Of a stretch of DNA of 64,000 nucleotides, positions 38,080 through 46,940 are shown piece after piece. The DNA lies in the NCBI GenBank assembly GCA_028289455.1, contig JANQPN010000011.1, positions 1-64,000 of the forward strand, in the 5' to 3' direction. This DNA is from Wenzhouxiangellaceae bacterium (GTDB lineage: Bacteria; Pseudomonadota; Gammaproteobacteria; Xanthomonadales; Wenzhouxiangellaceae). The notes beneath the pieces are model-generated. The model did no database searches. It worked only from the letters and a program-made list of their open reading frames with translations, and was not told the DNA's origin. The number at the start of each line of letters is the position of its first letter. Positions within the stretch are counted from its first letter, which is position 1. The translations under genes and the position numbers were made by a program.

Positions 38080-39267
38080 TCAGTTGCTTTCCTGCACCCA
38101 TTCATGATGCAGTCTGACGATACCGGCTTCCTGTGTTTTACCACTGATATTGATATCAATAACCCGGTTGTCACATACCCTCATTCCTTCAGGATCCAGC
38201 GCATGTGCACGGACTTCATATTTACCCGGCAGTATCTGGATGTCACGGAAATACAGTTTATATAAGTATTCTCCAGCGGCCTGTCTGTACGCTGTGACCT
38301 TATCCTGATCACTGGTTACACCATAGACTGCCACCCTGTCAGCTCGAACGATACTTATTCCGGCTACCGGAGGACGATCATCCGGAGAAGCCAAAACGAT
38401 TTCCACAATCAAATCTGCCGGTAGCCTAAGCCAGGTCTGCTCTTCATCATCGGCATCCAGGCATCGTAGTGATTTGACATGATAACGTCCGGCATCAGCC
38501 GCTGCACTGGGAAGCTGTCGGCGCGGATTCCTGCGCTCCTGATGCCAGGACATGTACCCCTGGGTCACTTCATGTGAGTCCCCCTGCATATGAATGGTGC
38601 CATCCTTAATCCACACAGCACTGGTGCATAACCGGGTAATCATATACATGCTGTGCGACACCATCAGCAATGTGCCGCCATTTTTCAGGTAATTATCTAT
38701 CCAGCGGATACAACGCTTCTGGAAAGACTCATCACCAACCGCCAATACCTCATCGGTGATCAGCAGTTCCGGCGATATCGCCGTACAGATTGAAAACCCC
38801 AGCCTGACCACCATCCCGGACGAATAATGCCTGACCGGGTTATGAATATTTTCACCCAGCCCCGAGAATTCGATGATCGAATTTAAGTGCTTTTTGACTT
38901 CTGCCCGGGTCATACCCAGCAGTTGGGACTTGATGAAAATATTTTCATAGCCCGTTTTGGAATCATCAAATCCTGCACCCAGCTCAATCAGCATGGCAAG
39001 TTTGCAGTTTCGCTGAATATCACCCGTGCTTGGTTCTATTATTCCCGAGATTATTTTTAATAAAGTGGATTTACCCGCTCCATTGGCGCCGATAATTCCG
39101 ACTGAATGACCGGCCTTCACTTCAAGGTTGATATCAGACAATACGGTTTTCTGATTGTGTCTGCCTTTGCCCATTAATATCTTGAACAGATACATCAGCT
39201 TGCTGGCACTGGTCAGGCGTTGTGGATAATGTTTGCCGATATTATCCAGCTGCAGCAGTTTTTTCAC
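38080..39267 (-). CDS. Polysaccharide ABC exporter ATPase with C-terminal sugar-binding domain (Wzt-like)
   Basis: 395 residues from a GTG start. The N-terminal ABC domain (to about residue 240) has Walker [10 protein letters not shown], the polysaccharide-type signature HYSSGMVVRLGFSICTA and Walker B ELLITDEVLAVGD. Residues about 255-395 form a beta-rich domain like the carbohydrate-binding domain of Wzt, which recognises the modified non-reducing end of the O-antigen. It is 2 bases after the permease gene. Confidence 0.92.
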   Translation of the reverse strand: MKKLLQLDNIGKHYPQRLTSASKLMYLFKILMGKGRHNQKTVLSDINLEVKAGHSVGIIGANGAGKSTLLKIISGIIEPSTGDIQRNCKLAMLIELGAGFDDSKTGYENIFIKSQLLGMTRAEVKKHLNSIIEFSGLGENIHNPVRHYSSGMVVRLGFSICTAISPELLITDEVLAVGDESFQKRCIRWIDNYLKNGGTLLMVSHSMYMITRLCTSAVWIKDGTIHMQGDSHEVTQGYMSWHQERRNPRRQLPSAAADAGRYHVKSLRCLDADDEEQTWLRLPADLIVEIVLASPDDRPPVAGISIVRADRVAVYGVTSDQDKVTAYRQAAGEYLYKLYFRDIQILPGKYEVRAHALDPEGMRVCDNRVIDINISGKTQEAGIVRLHHEWVQESN

Positions 39268-39269
39268 GC

Positions 39270-40037
39270 CTACACCACATCCAGAAAGTAACGTGACAGG
39301 CGCTTGTACAATGCTGCGCCCAGCACAAATAACAAAATGCTTAATGCTGCAAACAGCAATACCGCTTTACCGGGCATCAACTCACCCAGTAATAATGCCT
39401 GGCGCAGATATTCAAGCATCCCGGCCAGCAGGTTGTAATCAACCAGAAAGTGCAGGTTTTCCGGCAGCCGATGAGGAGGCCAGATGATTGGCATCAGAAA
39501 AAATGCCAAAGTAAGAAACAATGGGATAATAATTTTCAGGTCATCAATAAACACCGCCAGTGAACTGATAATTAATGCTGCACCGTTGGTAAAAACCCAC
39601 AGCAGGAAAAACACCGGTAATACGATCAGCAGGCCTGCCATATGGATATTTGCACCCATCAGGTTCAGCACCAGCAATACGATGAAAAAAGTAAGGCTAT
39701 AAATCAAGAACTGCGCTATGGTTCTTGCGTATAGAAACAGCTCCGACTTAATGTTCAGCTTTTTGATCAGGTTGGCTTTCTGTTTGACCAGGTTCACGCT
39801 GCCGCCGATGGAACGGCTGATTGTCAGCCAGGGCCATAAGCCGATAACCAGAAATTCGGGATAATTAACACCTTCAATACCTGTCTCCCGGGCGCCCAGG
39901 ATAATTGCGAATACAAACACGTATACCAGTGTGAATAACACCGGTTCCAGTATTATCCAGAACCGGGCCAGTATGGTTTCTTTGAAATTTTCCTGCAGCT
40001 CGGAAAACAGCAACTGTTTTAAAGTTGCATTAATCAT
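39270..40037 (-). CDS. Polysaccharide ABC exporter permease (Wzm-like)
   Basis: 255 residues with six membrane helices, and the typical amphipathic start QLLFSELQENFKETILARFWIILEPVL of the Wzm/TagG family. It pairs with the Wzt-like ATPase encoded directly downstream. It is 27 bases after the PpiC-type gene on the same strand. Confidence 0.92.
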   Translation of the reverse strand: MINATLKQLLFSELQENFKETILARFWIILEPVLFTLVYVFVFAIILGARETGIEGVNYPEFLVIGLWPWLTISRSIGGSVNLVKQKANLIKKLNIKSELFLYARTIAQFLIYSLTFFIVLLVLNLMGANIHMAGLLIVLPVFFLLWVFTNGAALIISSLAVFIDDLKIIIPLFLTLAFFLMPIIWPPHRLPENLHFLVDYNLLAGMLEYLRQALLLGELMPGKAVLLFAALSILLFVLGAALYKRLSRYFLDVV

Positions 40038-40064
40038 CGTTACTATGTGTATTAACCGCCAGGA

Positions 40065-40955
40065 CTATGAATGATCTGTTCTGTAGCTGTCCAGATAAGA
40101 ATTTAAAACGTCCTGATTCACGTTAACTTCCTGGCTTCTAATACGGTCCAGGTAATTGTTGATGATTGTTGACCGGTAAGACTGTTTGGCCTCTTCAATC
40201 AATTGCGTTTCAACATCAGCGAAATCCAGCGGTTGTGCCTCATTCTTAGCCACCAGGTAGATGATATGACTACCGAAGGGGGTATTCACTACTTCGCTAA
40301 GTGGCGCTTCCGGGGTCAGCGCAAACGCAGCCTGCTCAAATTCCGGTGCAGTCGCACCGCGTCTGACCGCACTGATCAGGCCTTTGTTATTCCGGTAAGT
40401 CGGGTCTTCGGTATGCTGTTGTGCAGCAGCATCAAACGCCATGTTCCCGGATTTTATCTCCTGTAAAACCTGGTTAGCCATCTCATGCGCCTGCTCGGCA
40501 CTGCGGTTATTGGCGGCGATCAGTATATGTTTAACATCCACTGTCTCCTGACTGACATAATTATCCTTGTTCAGGATATATTTTTCCTGGGCAATGGCGC
40601 GATAATTGGCTTCAGGCTGATCAGCGATATATTGCTCAATCCATGCCTCTACAATTATCCGCTGAGTAGCCTGTTCAATTTTTGCTTTAACTTCAGGGTT
40701 TTCATCAATATCGTTAGCCAGAGCCCGCTGGTATGAAACCTTGTTGACAATCAGGTTATCGATGACTTCAATCATCCGCTGCTTGTTACCGGAAAACAAT
40801 TTCCGGTCATTCTCCGGGATGGTCAGCAGGAAACTGTCTACTTCAGCAGTTGAAAGCTGAACACCATCTTTTTCAATAATGATGTCTTCGGCTCCAACTG
40901 CAGTTGCAGCAAATAATAAAACAATTGGAAGGATATTGGATTTTATAGATTTCAT
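40065..40955 (-). CDS. Exported PpiC-type peptidyl-prolyl isomerase (SurA-like)
   Basis: 296 residues. ATG 40955 gives a signal peptide (SIKSNILPIVLLFAATAVGA). An N-terminal chaperone-like helical part (about residues 25-130) precedes one parvulin domain: VDVKHILIAANNRSAEQAHEMA, FDAAAQQHTEDP, RRGATAPEFEQAAFAL and VVNTPFGSHIIYLVAK. Expected in the periplasm. It lies at the head of the polysaccharide export operon. A second parvulin domain as in SurA is absent, so it resembles PrsA or the PpiC-like proteins linked to exported polymers. Confidence 0.88.
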   Translation of the reverse strand: MKSIKSNILPIVLLFAATAVGAEDIIIEKDGVQLSTAEVDSFLLTIPENDRKLFSGNKQRMIEVIDNLIVNKVSYQRALANDIDENPEVKAKIEQATQRIIVEAWIEQYIADQPEANYRAIAQEKYILNKDNYVSQETVDVKHILIAANNRSAEQAHEMANQVLQEIKSGNMAFDAAAQQHTEDPTYRNNKGLISAVRRGATAPEFEQAAFALTPEAPLSEVVNTPFGSHIIYLVAKNEAQPLDFADVETQLIEEAKQSYRSTIINNYLDRIRSQEVNVNQDVLNSYLDSYRTDHS

Positions 40956-40973
40956 ATTCTTATGCCTGATAAC

Positions 40974-41002
40974 AATTGAGCGCGGCAGTACCACGCTCAA
41001 TT
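40974..41002. repeat. Inverted repeat upstream of ppiC-like gene
   Basis: AATTGAGCGCGG and CCACGCTCAATT pair over 12 bp with one mismatch around the loop CAGTA. It lies between the stop of the exported protein gene (41057) and the start of the PpiC gene (40955). There is no T-tract, so it could be a weak terminator of the upstream gene or a leader element of the export operon. Confidence 0.5.
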
Positions 41003-41056
41003 AATCAATTTTGAAAAGCAGTTAAAACTACTTAGTCAAGCTATATCTGAATGAGT

Positions 41057-42430
41057 TTAGAATAGATTTCTCATTCTGGTGACACATTCACTGAAGGTAC
41101 ATGCGGATACGCCATTGCGATCTCCGAAGAACAGATTCAGGAAGTAAACTTCACCAACATCCAGTATACAACCAACCGGTGCGGGCGAAATGCTGTGCCG
41201 CCAGTTGATATTGTTCTTAACCGCTGGGAAGTTCACGTCACAAGCGCCGTCTTCAGTCTGCAATACACCCATACAGCGATCAATTGAGGTGATCAGACCG
41301 CCGGTATTCGGTACTGGAGGGGCTACCGTTGAAATAGCACCACTTTCCGAAGTATTCGGTACAGTGAACTGCAATGCCATGTACTGATTGTTGTTGACCG
41401 CAATATTGAACGGGTCACCATTTGGTCCCGGCCACGCAACACCAAATGCGCCCTGGAATGTGGTGATCGAAGTATCACGGTTAGGTACGATTGGGTTGTC
41501 GCAGGTTATATCCGGCGCAGTAATATTTACATTATCAGTTGCTGTATCAGTAACCGGCGATCCACCATCAGGACGGCAACTGAAAGTAAAGGGTCGTGAG
41601 CCAAGTGGCGAGCTGCTCAAAATAGTCGCAGTCGAAGACCCTGGGGCACCGGTCACCGGAACAGAAACTGTAGTAATGGTACTTGGCGATGACAAGGTAC
41701 AAGTCGGGGCGGTCGGACCGTTGTTAAGCGTAACGTTCCAGTTGAAGTTAATGGTTGAGCCCTGATCAGCTGAGGTCTGGGTAATATTGAAGGTATCAAT
41801 CGTTACTGTTGGATCAGCGCCATCCACAAAGGTAGATTCAAACACAGCCGATACCGGCGCGCCGCCACCTACTGCGGAACAGGTCATCCGAAAGCGCTTC
41901 AGACCGGCGGTCGCAGTGCTCAGGTTTACCGGCCACTCCAATCCATTCACAACAGATGCAAAAAGTGTTGGGTTCGCCGGATCAACAAATGCGCTCGGAT
42001 TGGAAAACTGGAATGGATTCATGGAGAACTTGGCCACCGGCTCAATCTGCTGAATATCGCAGGTAGTTTGCGAAATAGCCGGGGTGACGTTCCAGTTAAC
42101 GAACAGACAAACTGCATCGTCAACGTTATTGTTATCAAGATCACAGTTCAGCGAGGTCAAATCCAGCACCGCAGGTGTAGCTGACAGGCTGTTGATAATT
42201 GGGTCTGAACCGGGACAACCAAGATCATTGGCAGCGGCATCGGCCACAATCAAAATATCGGTATCGTCCTGAATATCGACTGAAGCTGCAGCAGTCTCCA
42301 AGCATACTTCCGTAAAACCGCCCGACGGTAAATTAAACCTTACACGCGGTTGCTGTGCATTGGCTGATGCCTGGAAAAGAGCCACCAGTATCAACAGCAC
42401 AAAAAAGGATCGTGTTGAAAAATTACGCAT
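41057..42430 (-). CDS. Exported beta-rich protein, uncharacterised
   Basis: 457 residues. ATG 42430 is preferred to 42442 because TGAGGT stands 6 bases before it. The signal peptide is clear (FFVLLILVALFQASANA then QQPRV). The rest is rich in Thr, Pro, Asn, Val and Asp, with a central Ig/PKD-like region (DTFNITQTSADQGSTINFNWNVTL). About fourteen Cys residues are spread through it (for example LNCDLDNNNVDDAVCLF and CDNPIVPNRD), suggesting disulfides in an extracytoplasmic protein. No catalytic motif or sorting tail is seen. It is separated from the upstream gene by a terminator. Family not recognised. Confidence 0.8.
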   Translation of the reverse strand: MRNFSTRSFFVLLILVALFQASANAQQPRVRFNLPSGGFTEVCLETAAASVDIQDDTDILIVADAAANDLGCPGSDPIINSLSATPAVLDLTSLNCDLDNNNVDDAVCLFVNWNVTPAISQTTCDIQQIEPVAKFSMNPFQFSNPSAFVDPANPTLFASVVNGLEWPVNLSTATAGLKRFRMTCSAVGGGAPVSAVFESTFVDGADPTVTIDTFNITQTSADQGSTINFNWNVTLNNGPTAPTCTLSSPSTITTVSVPVTGAPGSSTATILSSSPLGSRPFTFSCRPDGGSPVTDTATDNVNITAPDITCDNPIVPNRDTSITTFQGAFGVAWPGPNGDPFNIAVNNNQYMALQFTVPNTSESGAISTVAPPVPNTGGLITSIDRCMGVLQTEDGACDVNFPAVKNNINWRHSISPAPVGCILDVGEVYFLNLFFGDRNGVSACTFSECVTRMRNLF

Positions 42431-42545
42431 TGCAAACCTCATTCAGCAAATCGTCCAATCTGATTACTTTCTATGATCAAAAAAAAGATACATTCTGTGC
42501 CTTACGGCGTTACTACAATGTTAAATATTGCAATTGTATAACAGC

Positions 42546-42573
42546 AAAAAGGGGCTACCAAGTTGGTAGCCCC
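42546..42573 (-). terminator. Rho-independent terminator of the highly expressed exported protein gene
   Basis: On the minus strand a G/C-rich hairpin (GGGGCTACC, loop of 5, GGTAGCCCC; the pairing can extend to 11 bp with a minimal loop) is followed at once by five T residues. It lies 30 bases after the stop of the gene ending at 42603. It is the clearest terminator in the window. Confidence 0.9.
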
Positions 42574-42602
42574 GAAAACATCCAATTGTAAAACTAGAAG
42601 TC

Positions 42603-44051
42603 TTACTGGATTACGCGTGCATATGCATGTTTAAACGCAGCTGCGAACAGAGCATTCAAACCAGCATTGTCAGCGCTTTGTACTGCAAAACCAGTAGTCG
42701 GCAGACCTACATAGGTGTTACCGCTGTCGTCGTTAACCAGTTCATGGGTAATAGGACCGTTAGGACCGTTGCCATTGAAGCCCAGCTGAGCCCAACCGGT
42801 TTCGAAACCAGGGCTGGTAGCCAGATCAAAGTCAACAAACAGGTTAGAACCCAGTACTGCTGAGATACCTGGGCCGTCAGCACCGTCAGATGCTTCGCCG
42901 TTGTTGAAGGTAACTACGTTAACTTCCCAACACAGGTTCAGACCAGGAATCTGAGGCGGCGGAGAAACCGGAGGACCACTCAATGGGGTCTGAGCTTCTT
43001 CACGATCCCAGAATTCCAACAGGATTTCTTCACAAGCTACGTTGCCGTTCCACTGGCTGTTGAATGGCGGAATCTGAACACCGTCAACATGGAAACGCTT
43101 GGTTGGGAAGGTAACAACCCACTCAGTGTGACCATTGATGAAAGATTCAGCAGCATACTGGTTCATAACCTGATCGGTCATGAAAGCAGCAGATACAGCC
43201 AGTACAGGTACACCAGTGTCGGTCCAGTCGTCAGAAACAACGATAGGATCGGTACCGGTAGCCAGAACAACATTACTTACCGCTGGGAATACAGCGTTCA
43301 GTGATGGGTTCAAGTCACCTGGATTTGAGTGCAGAGATACTGAAGGTGTGAAGGTGCCGTCACCGTTGTCAACTGGAACAAAGAAGTTTTCCAGAGCAAC
43401 AGCGTCGTAACCGAACGCACGTGCGCCAGGTACGTTGATGACGATCGCGCCACCGAACAGACCACCGGTAGGTGGAGCAGTGTTGGTGGTAGGATCAACA
43501 GCAAAAGTACCAGCACCTACGAAAGCGTTTGACAGGCCTTGGCAGTTAGCGGGAACGCCGCCAGCGCCATGCACTGCGAAACCAGCTTCAGGACCGGTCA
43601 GAACACCCATTTCAATCAACTCAACATAACCTTCACGAGCACGGTCAACACCGGTACGCGCGTCACCTGCGAACAGGGTGGTCAGGAATTCAAAGCTGGT
43701 GATGTTAGGTACCAGACATGAATTGTCGTTGGTTGAGAAGCCTGGGTTGCCATTAGCACTTTCAGAGATAGTGGCAGTCCAAACATCAAACGGAGACAGG
43801 TACAAGTTAAAGTCAAGAACTTCCTGACTGTTTTCACCTTCGATGAAACGAACTTTAACTGCTTTCACGTCGTCAGTAGTGTTAACAACAGAAATCAAAG
43901 TATCGTTATCATCGCGGGTGGTGTAGTAAGGATAGATCAGAACCTGACCAGTACCATCCGGGTTGATGTGTACCGCATTCGATACACTAACAATGCCTGC
44001 GATGCCGGTTAAACCAGCTAGCACTGCAGTTGTTAAACTTTTCTTATTCAT
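42603..44051 (-). CDS. Exported protein with codon use of very high expression, uncharacterised
   Basis: 482 residues with a signal peptide (KKSLTTAVLAGLTGIAGIVSVSNA, then VHINPDG). The mature part is acidic, rich in Asn, Gly, Thr, Val and Pro, and beta-rich (GTGQVLIYPYYTTR, DTLISVVNTTDDVKAVKVRFIEG, YLSPFDVWTATI). Several Cys residues are present. Codon choice is distinct from the neighbours: GGT, CGT, GTT, ACT, TCT, GAA, AAC and TAC dominate, as in ribosomal protein genes. It has its own AGGAG site, a plausible promoter about 110 bases upstream and a strong terminator. I do not recognise the family. A major surface or secreted protein, possibly a type II secretion client, is inferred. Confidence 0.85.
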   Translation of the reverse strand: MNKKSLTTAVLAGLTGIAGIVSVSNAVHINPDGTGQVLIYPYYTTRDDNDTLISVVNTTDDVKAVKVRFIEGENSQEVLDFNLYLSPFDVWTATISESANGNPGFSTNDNSCLVPNITSFEFLTTLFAGDARTGVDRAREGYVELIEMGVLTGPEAGFAVHGAGGVPANCQGLSNAFVGAGTFAVDPTTNTAPPTGGLFGGAIVINVPGARAFGYDAVALENFFVPVDNGDGTFTPSVSLHSNPGDLNPSLNAVFPAVSNVVLATGTDPIVVSDDWTDTGVPVLAVSAAFMTDQVMNQYAAESFINGHTEWVVTFPTKRFHVDGVQIPPFNSQWNGNVACEEILLEFWDREEAQTPLSGPPVSPPPQIPGLNLCWEVNVVTFNNGEASDGADGPGISAVLGSNLFVDFDLATSPGFETGWAQLGFNGNGPNGPITHELVNDDSGNTYVGLPTTGFAVQSADNAGLNALFAAAFKHAYARVIQ

Positions 44052-44160
44052 TAAAAATCACTCCTAAGTTCTAGAATCTAGAGTAAAAATACTGCAATCG
44101 CCGCCCACCCTGCGGGCCACAGGGGCCTAAATCGGCAAAGCACAGCGAATCGCAGCGTTA

Positions 44161-44189
44161 ATATTACTTTAATTAATTGCCGAACGCAA
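44161..44189 (-). promoter_or_regulatory. Likely sigma-70 promoter of the highly expressed exported protein
   Basis: On the minus strand TTGCGT (44184-44189) and TAATAT (44161-44166) are 17 bases apart in an A/T-rich stretch. This leaves a leader of about 100 bases that contains a GC-rich hairpin near 44108-44128 and a short TCTAGATTCTAGA repeat just before the AGGAG site. The leader hairpin might stabilise the transcript. Confidence 0.45.
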
Positions 44190-44236
44190 TCATTCCGGGG
44201 TTCGAAATTAGCGGTCGGTAAAACGCAGCAGTGCTG

Positions 44237-44659
44237 CTATGACTCATCGACGAAGTACCATTCATCATCGACCTGAATCCAGGTTTCGCCAATGCGCCGT
44301 GTATTGCGGAATTCTGACACGCCGCGTAACGGCTCGTCGACGAAGTAATCCACATCCATACGGGCATTGCACACACCATCGGTACAGTTGACATCCGCCA
44401 GTCTGGCACCGGTCCATTTGACCTTGCTGACTTTGAACCTGACTATGAAATCTTCCTGCGCCACCGTAGAACGGTAGCCCGGTGTGTAATAGTTGTAGGC
44501 TGTCTTGTAATCACCTGAGACCATGGCATCCACACGCGCCTGAGCACGCTGACCAACCCGCTCTTCTAGGGTCAGTGACGGTTTTACATCTCCGCAGGCT
44601 GTAAGGCCGGCGGTCAACAGCAAACCTGCGGCAATCCGGGTTGCCAGTTTATTATTCAT
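44237..44659 (-). CDS. Lipoprotein at the end of the type II secretion operon
   Basis: 140 residues. ATG 44659 gives a lipoprotein signal with lipobox LTAC (ATRIAAGLLLTAGLTAC). The mature part has an NTF2/SnoaL-like look: a helix EERVGQRAQARVDAMVSGDYKTAYNYY, then beta strands ending WIQVDDEWYFVDE. The start is 1 base after the gspD stop, so it is tightly coupled. It could be a pilotin-like or assembly factor for the secretin, but nothing in the sequence proves that; classical GspS pilotins are helical. Confidence 0.75.
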   Translation of the reverse strand: MNNKLATRIAAGLLLTAGLTACGDVKPSLTLEERVGQRAQARVDAMVSGDYKTAYNYYTPGYRSTVAQEDFIVRFKVSKVKWTGARLADVNCTDGVCNARMDVDYFVDEPLRGVSEFRNTRRIGETWIQVDDEWYFVDES

Positions 44660-44660
44660 A

Positions 44661-46940
44661 TCAATCACCTGCTTTGGGGAATTCTGATGGAATCTTTTCC
44701 TGGGGCAACTGCTGTGTCTTGCTGAATGGCCGCAAACCCTGGAAGTTTCTGCGCAATTCGTCAGACACTTCCTGGAGCGTATCCACAGCCTCAACCACTG
44801 TCGGCTTGATAATCACTACAATTTCACTGCGATTAACACTGAAACTGGTATCGCTGAACAGTTTACCCAGTAATGGGATGCGCCGTAATATGGGTATGCC
44901 GCTTTCAGATTCAATGTAATTCTCGGTAATCAACCCACCAAGAATAATGCTCTGACCCGATTGCACCGCCACATCGGTGGTCAGCACATTGGTGCTGATG
45001 TTGGGGTTGTTGTTCGGCCCGGTGGTACCCGATGGGTTACTGACTTCCTGAGTCAATTGCATATACACCAGACCACCCGGATTAACTCTGGGCGTAACAG
45101 TCAGTGTGGTACCGGTTTGCACAAATTGGGTACTTGATGTGGTGGTGGTGCCGGCACCCAGTACACCAACAGCGGTATTGGCAATAGCCAATTGTTCACC
45201 GACGTTGATACTGGCTTCTGTGTTATTCCTGACCAGCAGGGTCGGCGAGGATATCGTGCGGGTTTCCGTTACGGTTTCCAGTGCCTGAATCACCGATTGG
45301 AAGAAGTCGCCGGTGGCCGTCAGGTTGGTAAATGAGAATAATGCATTGTCACCACTGAAAACCCCAGCCAGATCCTTGGTATCGTTGCCCGATACGATTG
45401 CACCCGGAAGTGCAGTTCCACTGCCGTCATCGGCACTGCCTGAAGGTGAAAAGTTGGCCAGGAAATAATTGACGCCATAACGCAGGGACTCACCCAGGTC
45501 CACGTCCACCACATGTGCCTCGATCAGCACCTGCAGCGGTTCAGTATCCAACCGCTTGATAGCCGCCAGAATGGAATCGTATTGCTGCGGAGATGCCTGA
45601 ATCAGCAGCGAATTGGTTTCTTCAATTGCGGTAATCCGCACATTTTCGGTATCGCCCAGTGTTACCCCGTTCTGCGAACCCTGATTGTTGTTTCTCTGAG
45701 CCGGCGGTGGGTCATTATCCTGGCCCTGGTTGATGGTGCTCAGACTGACCGGCTCCAGACCAGCGCCAAGTGACCCAGCGGTCAGGTTATTGCCGGTATT
45801 ATTGTTGTTGCTGGTGCTGCGCGTACCGCCGAAGATGTCCAGCAGGTAATCAGCCAGCACGCCGGCTTCAAGATTCTCCACTCGATACACGTACAAGCGG
45901 TTGCCGCTGGAACCTGCCGAGCCACGATCCAACCGGCCGATCCACTCCTCTGCCTGACTGAGATACTCGGGCTGCGGCGTAATCACCAGTATCGAGTTTA
46001 GCCGTTCGATCGGCACAAACCGGAATAAACCGGCCAGGGGCGACTCACCATCTCCACCGAAAATACTTTCCAGCTCCGGAACCACTTCACCGACTTCAAC
46101 CCGCTCAAGGTTAAAGACCCCCACGGACATTCCTTTAAGCCAGTCAACATCAAAAATTTCGATGGTGCGCAGGTAATTACCCAACTCCTCACGCGTACCG
46201 GCCAGCACGATCAGACTGCGGGCGTTATCCGCGCTGATAATCGCGCCTTCCTGAACATACGGTTCCAGGATGGTCTGCAGTTGCAACGGTGCGATGTACT
46301 CAAGCGGCACGGCCAGTACTTCATAACCCTGTACCGAAGCTGCCGAACCCAGGCGAGGTGACAGATTACCCCGCACTGCACTGTTGACCGGCAGCACATG
46401 GTAGCGATTGTCCTTGTAGACCACCGCCGCATTATTCCAGCGCAGCACCATTTCCAATATCGGCAGAATCTGGTCCCGACTGATCGGCTTGGCTGTTGCA
46501 AAGGTCACCTCTCCGGAAACCCCCGGGCCGATCACATAATTTTCGCCCAGCAGATCACCCAGCAATGCCTGTACCACTTCAGGCACGGACAACGCTTCAA
46601 AATTCAGCGTGATTTCACCATCGGCATCCAGCGCCGGCACCGGCCTGCGGCGTGCAACATCTTCATTGATAAATTCGCCTGTGCCGGGAAATCTTTCGGT
46701 ACGCGGCCTTGGATCTTCAGCTTCATCCTCTTCGCTGCCAAAGACCAGGTGCGATTCCTCTTCTGCAGAATCATCACTTAAGTTGTTGGTCAGCGGTGAC
46801 CTTGCGTATGCTTCATCAGCACTGCGTCTGATCCCGTCAGACACACAGGCTGTCAACAGCACACACAACAGTGCCGAAACAATGACTCTTACAATCAAAA
46901 CTCTACTCCAACTGACTGTGCGGTAAACACTATCATTCAT
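44661..46940 (-). CDS. gspD: Type II secretion secretin GspD (lipoprotein type)
   Basis: The outer-membrane channel of the system. About 759 residues. ATG 46940 has GAGG just upstream; ATG 46946 is an alternative. The signal ends in a lipobox LLTAC, as in Xanthomonas XpsD. N domains follow (NFEALSVPEVVQALLGDLLGENY; repeats with YRVENLEAGVLADYLLDIF), with an Asn/Gly/Gln-rich linker near residues 375-420, then the secretin core with VGVNYFLANF-type strands, VPLLGKLF-type IPLLGKLFSDTSFSVNRSEIVVIIKPTVV at the end. It overlaps the gspC-like stop. Confidence 0.95.
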   Translation of the reverse strand: MNDSVYRTVSWSRVLIVRVIVSALLCVLLTACVSDGIRRSADEAYARSPLTNNLSDDSAEEESHLVFGSEEDEAEDPRPRTERFPGTGEFINEDVARRRPVPALDADGEITLNFEALSVPEVVQALLGDLLGENYVIGPGVSGEVTFATAKPISRDQILPILEMVLRWNNAAVVYKDNRYHVLPVNSAVRGNLSPRLGSAASVQGYEVLAVPLEYIAPLQLQTILEPYVQEGAIISADNARSLIVLAGTREELGNYLRTIEIFDVDWLKGMSVGVFNLERVEVGEVVPELESIFGGDGESPLAGLFRFVPIERLNSILVITPQPEYLSQAEEWIGRLDRGSAGSSGNRLYVYRVENLEAGVLADYLLDIFGGTRSTSNNNNTGNNLTAGSLGAGLEPVSLSTINQGQDNDPPPAQRNNNQGSQNGVTLGDTENVRITAIEETNSLLIQASPQQYDSILAAIKRLDTEPLQVLIEAHVVDVDLGESLRYGVNYFLANFSPSGSADDGSGTALPGAIVSGNDTKDLAGVFSGDNALFSFTNLTATGDFFQSVIQALETVTETRTISSPTLLVRNNTEASINVGEQLAIANTAVGVLGAGTTTTSSTQFVQTGTTLTVTPRVNPGGLVYMQLTQEVSNPSGTTGPNNNPNISTNVLTTDVAVQSGQSIILGGLITENYIESESGIPILRRIPLLGKLFSDTSFSVNRSEIVVIIKPTVVEAVDTLQEVSDELRRNFQGLRPFSKTQQLPQEKIPSEFPKAGD

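Noticed and set aside
41388..42053. Plus-strand frames opposite the exported Ig-like protein
   Set aside because: The minus-strand frame has a signal peptide, a Shine-Dalgarno and continuous length; the opposite frames are short fragments.
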